Shown here piece after piece: positions 24,511-36,962 of a stretch of DNA of 64,000 nucleotides; the first letter of the stretch is position 1; every line of letters begins with the position of its first letter. Where the stretch lies: contig CM072341.1 in NCBI GenBank assembly GCA_036874045.1, positions 18,674,501 through 18,738,500 of the forward strand, read 5' to 3'. Made by a program: the position numbers and the translations under genes. The DNA is from Cymodocea nodosa (taxonomy: Eukaryota > Streptophyta > Magnoliopsida > Alismatales > Cymodoceaceae). The notes under the pieces are model-generated. The model saw only the letters and a program-made list of their open reading frames with translations, had not been told where the DNA came from and did not search any database.

Positions 24511-27500
24511 ATGGTCTCCGACGACCAGCTCGTCTCCGTTCCCCTCCCAGACGTGGTCCCGAAGGGCAAGAAGGATGAGGAGGAGCAACAGGAGTGCTCG
24601 GATGAGAAGGAGAAGGTTCTGACTCCGTCGTCCCACCTACCCCAACCCGAAGCCCCGCCTGGTCTTTTGTTGAAGTCCATGTCTGACGGCGGCGGGGATT
24701 ACGTGCCTAGAATCGACAGGTCCTTGTCGCAGAATAACTCGCTGGACGTGTCGACCTCCATCGGGAAGTTCCTCCGTGAGAAGGGAACCGCGCTGGCAAG
24801 GACGATCTCGTCCATGAAGGAATCGCCCCCGTCCTTGCCCCGACGAACCCCACCCTTTTCTGACGTCAAGGTGGTCATCAACGTGAAGAATTCCGACGCA
24901 AATGGGGCCGACAACGAAGGGAATTCCGAACTTGGTTCGGAACTGAAGGGAAGGATCAGCTTCTTCTCGCGGTCGAACTGCCGGGACTGCACGGCGGTGA
25001 GGTCTTTCTTCCGGGCGAAGGGACTGAAGTACGTAGAGATCAACTTGGACGTGTTCCGGGAGAGGGAGAAGGAGCTGGTCGAGAGGACAGGGTGCAGCAC
25101 CTCCGTGCCGCAGATATTCCTCAACGAAAAGCTGCTGGGCGGGTTGGTAGCTCTGAACTCGCTGCGGAACAGCGGGGAGCTGGAGAAGAGGCTGAGGGAG
25201 ATGGCCGGCGGGAAGTGCCCCGACACGGCGCCCCGAGTTCCGGTGTACGGATTCGACGATGACGGCGGGAGGAAGGGGAGGCGGGCGGATGAGTTGGTGG
25301 CGGTGGTGAGGTTCCTGAGGCAGAGGCTACCGATCCAGGACCGGATCACGAGGATGAAGCTGGTGAAGAACTGTTTCTCGGGGGCGGATCTGGTGGAGGC
25401 CGTCATCCACCACCTCGACTGTGGTCGGAGGAAGGTAATTAAAGTCACGCCGCCACCCCTTCCAATATTCTTCTTTCGTTTTGTTCTCCTTCACGTTTCG
25501 TGATAGCCCCAGCCGTAGGATGTGTGGATGGTAGATAATCCTGTTCGTTGGGTTTGCCATTCCTGGTGATGAGATGACAATTAGATTTTTCTTGATAAAA
25601 TAGTCATTACCAAACATCTCTTAAAAGTTGATTTTATCTTAAAACTAAGTTGAAAACATACAAGTAAATCGTGATAGGTCGTATTGTTCTCTGTTTATAT
25701 TTCATACGCTGGATAAGCTGCCATTGTCGTTCAACGTAAAAGGGAGACCATGACATGTTGATAGCTTGTGCCACTTCCATTGCAGGCAGTGCAGATCGGG
25801 AAGGAGCTAGCAAGGAAGCATTTCATACACCATGTTTTCCGGTGAGTGGCATTATTTGAGCTGGTCATCGTATTCATCTTCTTCTCGTGTTGAGGAAGAA
25901 GCCTAACAATTGTATTCTGCACAATTCATGGCACAGGGAGAGTGACTTTGAGGATGGGAATCAGCTCTATCGATTCCTTGAGCATGATCCAACGATACCC
26001 AAATGTTTCAATTTTAGAGCTTCGGTCATTGATGATGAGCCCAAACCAGTGGCTGATGTCGGACGGCGATTGACCAAGCTCATGTTTGCCATACTTGAAG
26101 CCTATGCGTCCGACGACAGACAACACTTGGACTATTACCGCATCGGTGTCAGCGAAGAGTTCCGAAGGTGAAGTCCTTCCGTTGATATCATAAACCTTTT
26201 TCGTTTCCTGTTGGAACGTAGAGAAAAGTTACCTCAACTTCAAAATCAAGAGAAAAATTAATGAAAACGTAGGTTGAAACTTACTCGTGCTCAACCTCGA
26301 GATCAAGACAAAAATTAATGAGAACATAGGTTGAAACTTACTCGTGCTCAACCTTGCAGATATGTATATCTCGTTCAGGACCTGCAACGCGTAGACATGT
26401 ATTCTCTGTCAACTGAAGAGAAGCTGGCCTTCTTCATGAACCTCTACAATGCCATGGTTATTCATGCTGTGGTAAGGATAGGGAGGCCAGATGGAGTTAT
26501 AAACAGGAGATCTTTCTTCAACGATTTTTGCTACTTAATCGGTGGATATTCTTATTCCCTGTCCACCCTTAAGAATGGCATCCTCAGATCAAACCGAAGA
26601 CAGCCATATTCTCTTGTGAAACCTTTCGGTCCTAGAGATAAGCGCTTACAGGTATGATTCATGCCATACAATAAATGCCTGCTCCTTGCTTTAGCTTGTT
26701 GATGTTAAATTCATGCACACCCGTGATTCTCAGATGGCTCTTCCAAAAGTAAACCCACTTATTCATTTTGGACTATGCAATGGAACTCGATCGAGCCCCA
26801 GGGTCCAGTTCTTCTCAGCCGAAGGGATAGAAATCGAATTGAGACAGCTTGCAAGGGAATTCTTTCAAGGAGGAGGAATGCAGGTTAACTTGGAGATGAG
26901 GACAGTATACCTCACCAGTGTAATCAAGTGGTAAAAATATCAGCATATTAGAACATCTATCTAATTGTATTCACAGTTTCTACAATTTTTTAAAAAAAAC
27001 TTTAAATAACATTTAAATGTTTTTTATGATCAACCTTTCTTTATTTTGAAAAAAGAGGAAAAGAGTTTAAATTGGCATGTTTCTATTTTGGGCTGTTTAA
27101 ATGACCATGTGCCTACTAGTGATAAACGGGAAATAGGGAAATTGGATAACAGAAAGAAAAGAGACCATAAACATGGCACTTATTTACCTAATAACATAAT
27201 AAGAAAATCAATGTTTAAGAACTTAAAACATTAGTTGTTGACTCATTGTACATTATGTCATTCATGGATGAAGCTTTTGCTTGATACTTTATCATTTTAT
27301 CTTAAACATCTAGTTATATCGTTGGATGTAGTAACTTGAGATTGAGTGATAATTATACATATTCAATATTTATTCATTCAAACTATATTACATGTGGTGG
27401 ATTAAATTTTAATTTATCCAATTAGTCTGAATTATGATTCTTGTATACATGTAAATGTGTGTGCGTATATAATTCAAATCTTTTTTACAAAAAACAACCA

Positions 27501-28031
27501 TTAAAAAACTTTCAGTCTATGATGTTCATTTTCCTTGTTTGAAAATATTTGATTCTACTGACTGCTGTGAAATTTCATCTTAAAATCAATTGACGAGATT
27601 TATCATATATTATTCCAGGTTCAATCATTATATTAACTGATATGGGATTATTCTCTCACTCCTCACTTGTGACTTATTTTATGTCTATAAATGTCTTATG
27701 GGTAAATGTATATAAATCTATTTTGATATCATGTAAAATTTTATCTCAAAATTAATTAATAATGAGTAAAAAGATTCATTATATATTACCTCAAATTCAA
27801 TCTTTATATTAACCGATATGAGATTTGATAAAGGTAATTTCTTTCTTTATTTTAATATATGAAAATTCTTATCACAGGTATAGTGTTGATTTCGTGCAAG
27901 ATCAAGAAATTCTGAAGTGGATCATAAATTTCTTGGATGCAAACAAGGCAGGCCTTCTGACACATCTTTTGAGCGATGGAAGACCTATAAATATAGAATA
28001 TCAGGATTTTGACTGGTCATTGAACACTTAA
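24511..28031 (+). CDS. Glutaredoxin-DEP-DUF547 domain protein
   Basis: Six exons: 24511-25434, 25786-25841, 25937-26167, 26360-26651, 26734-26930, 27878-28031 (1854 nt, 617 residues). Residues 1-145 are polar and acidic, probably disordered. A glutaredoxin-like domain spans about 147-232, with C157-x-x-C160 (SNCRDC) and the cis-proline loop TSVPQIFLN at 197-205. A DEP domain follows at about 262-345 (FSGADLVEAVIHHL). A DUF547 domain at about 410-545 contains FFMNLYNAMVIHAV and PKVNPLIHFGLCNGT. The end motif is IEYQDFDWSLN. This domain order is a known plant family whose biochemical role is not established; redox or membrane-linked signalling would be a guess. The ATG is the first in frame, in gccATGG context. 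The first exon is strongly GC-rich, the later ones less so. Confidence 0.92.
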
Positions 28032-31000
28032 GATAAAAACTGCCACAGAGGAGAGCCACAAGCATACACTTCCGTGATGTAGTAATCAGCAATCCTAGAT
28101 ATACCAGCAGAAAGCTATAAATTTATATAAAAGAGAATGCAAGGGTAACTGTAAACAGTGAACCTGGTGATGAATAACAAAAACGAAGTGTGTAGGAGGA
28201 ATTCAGGAAGTTTCATTATAGAACATTAAATAGTTGAATAAGTTGTACATTATAGCTACAATTTCTGATTCCCATATCTAGATTATGCAAATAAAAGATC
28301 AAACAAAACGAGTTATACCTTTTCAACTTGGTAATATACTTGTTAAAAACTGGCATGATGCCTCATTGAAATTTTGTGTAACAGCAGTCATCCTTTTTCT
28401 GGTTTCGGGAGAACAAAGCATTAAATTCCAAATGCGCAAACTTTGTGAAATTCCTTCTGTTAGTGCTGTGGAATAGTACTCTTTTAAAACATTTCTCATT
28501 AAGAATCTCACATCACAAACATTACAGTTCCAGTTTTCCGGTAGATTATCAGAACTTTTGTGGTACAGATGAAAGGAACTTGTAACCTGCATCTAAAGCA
28601 TAAACTATGTTCACTGAATTTTCTTGATTAAAAAATGCCAATATAAATAGTCATGCATGCCTTTATATCTTGTGTCTGTAGTATCATCAAAGCTAATCAG
28701 ATAAATAAAAGCCATATGGAAATACAGAAATGCTACACATCCAATAAAGGTATACTCGTGATTGAGGCTGAAACATGTGAAATTATAAATGCTTAACTAT
28801 CCAGTAAATAGTCATGCACATGTAAGAAATCATGCTGTCTTTGCACCACCAAAGCTAATCAGATAAGTGAAATTAATCTAGAAATACAGCAGTTACACAT
28901 TCAATAAAGACCTACGAGTGATTGAGGCTGAAACATGTGAAATCATAAATGTTTTATTTATACAGAAGAAAACAAAGTTGACCATTTAATGTACTCTAGG
29001 TGATCATCAACAACATTGAATAGTGTAATTAGTTTTCCACCATAAGGTATATGAGGGGAGAAATCCTAGGTTTGATTCTATAAAAAATATTACCATTATT
29101 AAAAAACTTGCTTTTAGTCATCAAACATTTGGACGAGAACTTCAGGCTTTTCTCAGTTCCTAGAAATTATGAAGCAAGAGGCAATAGTACCAACATCATG
29201 CCTTCATCCCATTTTTAGGTTAGCAATGTGTATCCATTTTGTATTACCAAAAAACATGAAATCATTTTCTCCATTTAGTTTTGTCCATAGGTACTCTCCC
29301 AGTTGAATCATGCATGTCGACTACAACTGACTGGTGGCTCTTTGTTTAAGATCATATATTGAATGTCTTCAATAAGATTTTTTAGGCCAAAAATATTCAG
29401 AAATTAATATAAACCAGAACTCAGCCAAATGGTAAAACTTACCTTACCCTAGGCAAGTGCTTCACATGGCTTGTGGAGGCACCCTCATCTCAGAAATAAA
29501 GAAGTCTTCCCTTGCAAGCATAAATTTTTTGATGAAAATCCATAGCTGGAAATGCCAGAAAGACTCGTGCATATATAAAGGGGAAATAATATCAACAAAG
29601 TTAATCAATGTATGTTGATCACATCATGATATATAAAAGCAATAAGCAAAATAAAAGTATCAAAGCAGCTTGGGCTGATAAAGCACGTGAAATTATAAAT
29701 GTTTAGGAATATAGGAGACAACGAATTTGGCAACTTGACATGCTTTGAGCAATCCAACATAACACTCATTCTAAGCTTTGTTCAATGCCTGACACTTTAT
29801 GGCACAAGAGGGATTTTTCATTTGGATTTTAAGAATAAACTCATGAAAGCATTGACACCACTAGCACCATGCTCATATTCCACTGTGGGTTGGGGAATTT
29901 ACATTGTCCATTTATTTCCATTCATTGTTATTCTCCTCGTATTATTCTTGCTCAATTCTTCTTACCGTTTCTAAACACATAAATGTAGACTTCCCTCTGC
30001 CACCATTGTCATTTAATAGTTCTTTAGCTACAGGTGTACCTGAGGCATTCTTTAGCATGCACGTCATCTAACCAAGAAAAAGAACAAATGAAACAAAAAT
30101 ATGATTTACGCCACATCAGTACAAAGGAAAAATGTAAAATGTTAACACAGCATGTGCACTCATACACACTGTAAAGATAACATTAGCTTAAATTTGGCTT
30201 TCCCATAAGAGAGAGTTATCTACCTTGTCTTATTCAAAGTTGAGAAGAAGAGGAGAGCGTCCCTTTCAACTCTGAAAGTCATCTCTCCATCTACTAAACC
30301 GCAACAAGAAGAAAGCATCTCTTCCAAGTCTGGTAATCATCTCTCTTTCAAGTCTGGATTGGGAATGCAATAATGTAACAAGTAGCTCCTGGACAAAATT
30401 CAAATATCTTGCATTTTTTCAGAACTTTACATACCATATCTATCCAGTTATTAAGGTAATCTAACACCCAGCCTTCAAGTACCTATTTCTTTCAACCGTG
30501 AAAGAAATTCACTTTTTAACCAATACAACCCACCATTGAATGCAACGTGTATATAATCATGTCTAGGTACTATATCATGAAGCACGTAACTTTGTTGCTT
30601 GATTTTGATTGTCTCAAAAGAAATCTGATGAAAAAGGGAAATATAGACCACTGTCATCACCATGGTGAATTGTGCAATATTTTGTAAACCTGCAAGTTAC
30701 ACCAAAGTGAGTTGCATCACACACACACTTTAATGAAAATAGAAAACAGAAGTTTAGCCATTTATCATATATACTATTCTTCCTTACTGGCTTCATGGCT
30801 TGTCCAAACAAATGCAGCCACTAGGAAATTATCCAATGTCCCCAAGAAACCCATGTATGTCAATTTTCTACTGTTTTGAATCTTGGTAAGTTCCCCTGAC
30901 CCCTACCTTTCCTTCCCTTCTTGAGAAAGAGGAATATAGATCACCGTCATCTCCATGGTGACTTGTACAATATTCTGTAAACCTGAAAGTTCTCCAAAGC

Positions 31001-31117
31001 AAGTTGCATCACACACACTTGAATTAAAATAGAAACAGAAGTTTAGCCATTTATCATATATGCTATTTTTCCTTGTTGGCTGCTTGTCTTTTTCAAATAA
31101 ATGCAGCCACTGTAAGA
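28032..31117. other. Convergent intergenic region with duplicated segments
   Basis: The 3' sides of the glutaredoxin-DEP-DUF547 gene and the PPR gene face each other here. The DNA is AT-rich with no supportable coding frame apart from the decayed exon copy described separately. It contains a pair of about 147-base direct repeats (28647-28793 and 28807-28952) and the distal copy of a roughly 290-base tandem duplication (30636-30925). Confidence 0.5.
28647..28952 (+). repeat. Near-tandem direct repeat, two copies of about 147 bases
   Basis: Copy 1 (28647-28793) and copy 2 (28807-28952) share AATAGTCATGCA starts, a CAAAGCTAATCAGATAA core and GTGATTGAGGCTGAAACATG near the end. A third, shorter trace with GTGAAATTATAAATG lies near 29668-29704. 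It is an unclassified local duplication. Confidence 0.75.
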
Positions 31118-31214
31118 TTATCCAATGTCCTCAAGAAACCCATGGATGTCAGTTTCTACTGTTTTGGATCTTGGTATGTTCCCCCGACCCCAACCTTTTT
31201 TTACTTTCTTGAGA
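30636..31214. repeat. Tandem duplication covering the PPR terminal exon and 3' UTR
   Basis: Two head-to-tail copies of about 290 bases: 30636-30925 and 30928-31214. Shared landmarks include CCATGGTGA, GAAGTTTAGCCATTTATCATATAT, ATTATCCAATGTCC and AAACCCATG. The copy nearer the PPR gene contains the stop and most of the final coding exon. The other carries a decayed version of the same exon with an early stop caused by a small indel. Confidence 0.85.
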
Positions 31215-34151
31215 ACTTGCACAGCTACACTGCTGCCATCATCCCTGCAAAAGGAAATGGAAACATGCCAGTTATGTCACTTATACTTCAAGTAGAAGCT
31301 AACATGCCGCTATAGCTTGTTGGACATCTGACACTGCAGAAAAAAGATTTATACAATGATCAAAATGTTAAAAAAACAAGCATGACTTTAGTAAGCCAGA
31401 GTTTCATGGGTCCCTTCTCTCCACTCGCCTAAAGGAGCTTCTCAAAACTTCAGGACCATTTGTTGATTGTCTTTTAGCAAGAAGTCAGAAAGTCAATTAC
31501 CTTTTCAAGATTGATCTCCAATCATCTCCGAGAGAGGCATTTTGTTTTAGTTGTGAGTTGCTTGACTCTTTCTTGTTATAAAAAGATACCGTTCTTCTTG
31601 TCCCCTTTGGAATATTATGGTGGTGCAGATGGGAACCTTTAATATTTGATTCCTCGACCTTTGAAGCCATTTCAATCATGTTATCTGTGAACTTGTCAGC
31701 CTCTTTTTTATTACCCCTCTGACAAAGACAATCTATTACCGGCAAAAATGCTGCAGGATCAAAAATATAGTCATTAAAAATCATGGTGTTAATCAAATTA
31801 TCCGCCTCTTGTATTTTATCCTCCTTGCAGAGATCCTCAATTAGTTTTTTATATGTGAAATTGTCGATTGAAATTCTCCTCTCAATTGCAGCTTGTACTA
31901 AAACTTTAGCCTCCAGAGTTCTCCCATAGGCACACAACTCATTAAACATGGAACTGTATAGTGATTCTTTATGGCCACAAACAGCAACAGAAATTTCAAA
32001 TATTTTATGTGCTGCACTGAAATCGGACAAATTGCAGAAAGCTTTAATCAATGAATGGAACGACGATAAGCTTGGTTTGCTGCCATTCTGCATCATCTCC
32101 TCTACAAGAGAAGAGGCCTCGCTCACTCTTCCTCCTTCACATAGAGTATCAATCAAGATGTTGTAGGATGTAGCATCAGGAGCAAAACCTTTGTCTTGCA
32201 TTTCAGTCATTAAAACCTTGATTTCATTAATTTCACCTCTTTTGCTCAAGCCTCTGATAAGTAAATTATAAGTTCTGGTACTTGGATGGCAACCCTTCTT
32301 CTCCATATCTTGCAGGACCTTAAATGCAGAGGCCAATTTTCCATGCTTGCGAAATCCATTTATGAATGTGTCATAAACAACCAAATCTGGACAAATATCC
32401 TTACTCATCATTTCTAAAAATTTCTTCTTGGCCTCATCAAGCCTGCCCGCTTTACATAATCCATTGATTAAAGTTGAATATGTAATGAGATCAGGAACAC
32501 ATTTCATGCTATTCCTAGTATTATCTACTACTCCAAGAAAAGCACTTCCAAGTTCACCAAAAGCTGCACTTCCATGAAGCCACATGCGATCCACAATCTC
32601 CAAGGCCTTGTCTAGTTCCCCATTTCTGCAGAGCCCATCTATCACCAGGTTGCAAGTTACCATGTCGAATCCATATCCCTTCTCAGTCATCTTCTGCAAC
32701 AATTTTTCTGCTTCCGAAACTCTTCCTTCTTTCCATAAGCTCTGCAACAGAATGTTGCAAGTGAAATTGTTTGGAAAGCAATCACTGCTCACCATCTCAT
32801 GAAGAACTCGATTTGCCCCAATAACCTGCCCTTTGCTGCAGTATCCATGTATAAGAGTACTATAGGTTACTGCATCTGGTGGGACTCCACTCCTCCTCAT
32901 CAAATGCGCCACTAACCTAGCATCTGAAAGCATTCCCTCCTTGCACAACCCATCAATCAAGATGTTGTATGAATATATACTAGGAATCAAGCCGTTGTTG
33001 ACCATCTCATCCAGTAATACACGAGCCTCGAACATTTTTCCACACTTAGCCATGCCCGATAACCAAATGTTGTGACTTTCCAATTTCGTGAACATTCCGA
33101 TCTTCTTCATCAGTGACACCAAGTTATCAGCCTCCACCAGCATCCCTACTTTACAGAAGCCATCCAACATCACATTGTGTGTAATAACATTAGGCCGCGG
33201 TAACCCTGAATCATTGTCTTCACACATATCTCTAAAAATTCTGAAAGCTTCCTGAACATTGCCCGCTTTACAGAGTGCAGATATTCTGGAATTAAAAGTA
33301 ACAACGTTAGGTGACAACCCTTCTTCTCTCATCCTTTCGACCAATCTCTCTGCCTCGTTGGCCTTTCCCTCCTTGCAAAACACAGAAACCAGAGTATTGT
33401 AAATTACCGAATTTGGGGAGCAACCAGAAGTCCTCATACCATCCAGAATGTCCAGAGCCTCAAAACTTCGCCCCATTCTACAATACCCACGTAACAAAAT
33501 CCCAAAGCTGAACTCATTCGGCTTGCAACCTTTCATCGGCATTTTATCAAACAACAAGCGTGCGTCCTCCAACCGACCCGAATCACACAGAGAACCAATC
33601 AATAGATTGAAAGTGTACGTATCGGGCGATACACCAGCAATAAGCATGTCCTTGTACAAAAACTCCACGATATCCGGCCGGTCGCCTTTGAGGGCAGCCT
33701 CTAGCAAATTGTTGTACAGACACACCGACGGAGGCTCTGACACGAATTGCGTCCGGAGGGACTTGAAATGCGCGAGTGCCTCGTCGACGAGACCAGACTT
33801 GGCAGAGGATCGGGCGAGGACGGCAAGTGAGGCGCGGGCAGTGGCGGGGGGTTGGAGGACGAGGAGGTGGTCATGGAGTTGGGCTATTTCAGGGAGCATG
33901 CCTGCGTTGGTGAGGTCGTTGGAGATGGAAGTGAGGGATCGGAGGAAACCGGCGGCGTTGGTCACCAAGGAAGGGGAGGAGAGGAAGACGCTCTTGAAGT
34001 GGTTCCATGCCACCGTGGGGTCGTGGGCGAAGGCAAGCTTGGTTGCTCTGCTCATCGGCTTGGACGATGGTCTTGTATTTCCTTCCGGCCCTTCGCGCCC
34101 TTCTCGTGTGCTGGCCGAAACTCCGGAAGAAAGGTGGACGAAAAGTTCCAT
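31118..34151 (-). CDS. P-class pentatricopeptide repeat protein, At2g17140-like
   Basis: Two exons on the minus strand: 34151-31501 and 31244-31118, with a 256-base intron (2778 nt, 925 residues). About 19 P-type PPR motifs of roughly 35 residues run from about residue 140 to 850, with recurring NILIDGLCK-like cores. No E or DYW extension is present. PPR proteins bind organellar RNA by one-repeat-per-base recognition; the target here is unknown. The long frame ends with ILKR and a stop whose bases form the donor AG-GTAATT. Splicing instead to the acceptor at 31245 restores a tail beginning DDGSSVAVQVLKK and KKGWGRGN, which I recognise as typical of this PPR subgroup. The start is uncertain: Met33 at 34055 (MSRATKLAF) may be the real one, since a TATA-like stretch lies only about 30 bases before 34151. 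Confidence 0.9.
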
Positions 34152-34494
34152 GCCAGCGCACTGGGATTGAATTTTGATTAATATATGATATTTTTTTATA
34201 TTATTAATTAATTTTAGAATAAAATATTTTACATGATATTAACGTAGATTTACATATATTAATTTGGTACTTTTAAGATAACTTTAAAATAATAAAGAAT
34301 ATGATAATTCTCCTGATACCTCTTTCCCTATTCGACAACGTTCTTACTGTTACTTATTGTAGTCAATGATCGTTAGGTCTGCAGTCACCACTTTAAAATA
34401 TTATGAAATCTTTTTGATTTGCCCACACGTGCTTCTCACGTGACATTGTGTAACATAAAAGGCTTGGATGTTAAGTTAAGTCTAACCAAAAATG

Positions 34495-35030
34495 TAAGAG
34501 TTTTTGTAAATTAGGGTTTTGAATGCTCAGATCAATGTTAAGATTAGAGTTTGCCAATTAGGGTTTTTTTTTTTTTTTTTTTTTGATAATTTAACAATGA
34601 GTCGTAGTGATGTGTGCAGGTCAAAACCAAATTGTCAGGGTTTTTGTAAATTAGGATTTTGAATATTTTTATTCAACTCAATGTTAGGGTTAAAGTTTAA
34701 TAATTAGAGTTTTGGATTTATGCAACTGCGTACATTAATTTCAATAAACATCATTATCACTGTTAATTTTTTAAATTAGGCTATTATTTTGGATGTAGAA
34801 TTTGTGAATGCAGTAATTTTGTACGTGTTGTTATCTTTATTAAAACATGTCAATGGCTCATCGCATGAGGTAATTTTGTAAATTACACAATTAGATTAGA
34901 TTCTCCTTAAACCTTCTATTTGTGTTAAGGATTTTGTAAATTAAGATCTAGAATGTTCAATTCAATGTTAGGGTTAGGGTTTTTGATCTATTTGATCGTT
35001 AACTCTATCCAACTATATGCATCATGTTCA
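34495..35030 (+). repeat. Degenerate repeat with TTAGGGTTT-like motifs
   Basis: Three diverged units (about 34495-34600, 34636-34740, 34927-35000) share TTTTGTAAATTAGGATTTTGAA and TTCAATGTTAGGGTTAGGG-like segments. The TTAGGGTTT words resemble plant telomere repeat (TTTAGGG) but are embedded in a longer unit and are not a simple telomeric array. An unclassified dispersed or satellite-like repeat is the best reading. Confidence 0.6.
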
Positions 35031-36931
35031 TATAAATCTTTTAAAGAGTTTACTCTAAGAATATTTCATAGAGGAAAATGGAAACAAAATACCTAAGTTC
35101 TTCCAAAAATCTAAGGAGGATATTATAATTAATAGTGATTATACAAAAAAAAATTCATGCAAAGTCTTAATAGTTTAATTTATATTAATTATATTTTTTT
35201 CATATTTTTTAAGACAAAAAGTGTGAGACTTAAGAGGCTAAAGAATTTAGAGAGAGAGAGTAATGACAAAAAAGTTAAATCTAACACCATTAATAGGAAA
35301 TAATGAAGAAGTAACTCTTAACTTCAATGATCTATTAAAGTTACTTATAGGTACAATCATAAAGAGGGATGGTGATTTTCCTTTAACATCAGTCGTACAA
35401 AGAGAACAACAATTAGAAGAATAACAACGTAGTTCACGAATTTGAATATTCGAATATGTTTTCAAAGAACGGAGAATATATCATTTATAAGGACATATTA
35501 CAATTTAGAAAATATATGTTTATGTCTGTGAAGACATATCTATGGAGAATTTTAACTGACAACAGCTAACATTTAGTTCATGGAATACAACATGCATCAA
35601 TTCTTTCGTCTTACAATAATTTAACCATCATAGTTCTTTCTATCATGTGAAATCAGTTTCTAAGTTATTTTCTTTCATATTTTTTCATTATTTTAATTAA
35701 ATAATTAATTAATAGTAAAGAACACAACACAACCATTGAATCAATGAGAATACACGTAAAAAAAAAATATATATATTATAATGTATATGAGCTATCGATT
35801 ATAAAAAAAGAAAAGAAAAGATTGTCGTCAGCAGAGCAGGCAAAGCATCGTCAACAAAATAAAAATTAAAAAATGTATCGTTAAATATAATAGAAATATC
35901 CAGGCAAAAATCTTATAATAAATCTCTTTACTTACTATCAATTTATTTTAATATAAAATATTTGCCTGTTACGTAACTTTCGTGGACGTGCGAATTTTTA
36001 ATTTTCTCTAATATTTGATTTTGTCGGTATTGCTTGCCAAAGGTATCGTACAACACAGAAAAATGCAAACACGTATGAAAATACGTTTGCATGCATCTGA
36101 TCTACCAACAGACAAGGTGGCTTCCATGCACCAGGCGGACGAATTAATTGACTCCACATATTTGTCACATTGGACTTATTAAAAAAATGTTTCATGTCTG
36201 ACATGAAGAATATATTATTTAATGTCCACGTTCACGCATAAAACCGTATATGATTATGCAAATCCCAACAAAAAATAAAATAAAATTATGTCACGTCCAC
36301 TTCAACAAAGCATGAACGGATTGCCAAAGTTCCAAAAATCGACCCAAGCATCACGTCCTTCAATTAAACTCTTCCGACGAACTTATATATATATATATGC
36401 ATACAGTTGTTGGAAGCCAAACAATGGAATTTCAGATCGACGTTTCACCAAACCAACCAATAGTAATGGTTTCTTCAAAAAAATTAAATTCTAAATTTAA
36501 GGTCTAAATATAAAAAAACACCGCTGGTATCAATCAAACATTTCACCAAGTCAAGCTGAACCCCCGTGTAATGCATCCATCGTCTACGTGTACTTCAGCA
36601 TCTGAACGTCGCTTGAATTAAATAAATCATTTGCAAATCACGTATATTCTCAGCACGTATGATTTGAATCTTAATATTGATAAATGATTTGAATCCCCCG
36701 TATTGATGTAAATTTAAATCTTCCAACTCACGTTTATTATTAAATTTTCTAGTTAACGTAAAAAAAAGAAAGAAAAAAGAAGAAGAAGAAGCTGGGACAC
36801 GTCGTACGGAGGCGGCAGAGACACGTTCCGAATGACGTGCATGGCGCCACCGACGTACAGATGGAGCCCGGCGTTTTTCAACCGTTGGATCTTCCGCTAT
36901 GTTGGCGTTAACGGCGGCGCTGAAGCAACCC

Positions 36932-36959
<28 letters not shown>
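36932..36959 (+). repeat. GT dinucleotide microsatellite followed by a T run
   Basis: About 14 perfect GT units are followed by a run of T. It is directly adjacent to a short GC-rich patch. No further meaning is evident. Confidence 0.9.

Positions 36960-36962
<3 letters not shown>

Noticed and set aside
24699..25448. 249-codon minus-strand frame opposite the glutaredoxin gene
   Set aside because: Ser/Pro-rich shadow of a GC-rich exon; the plus strand has clear Grx and DEP motifs and matching splice sites.
33311..34181. Plus-strand frames opposite the PPR gene
   Set aside because: Antisense shadows of a continuous PPR array; no homology-like features.
34495..35030. True interstitial telomere array
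   Set aside because: TTTAGGG units are not in uninterrupted tandem; only scattered TTAGGG words occur inside longer repeats.
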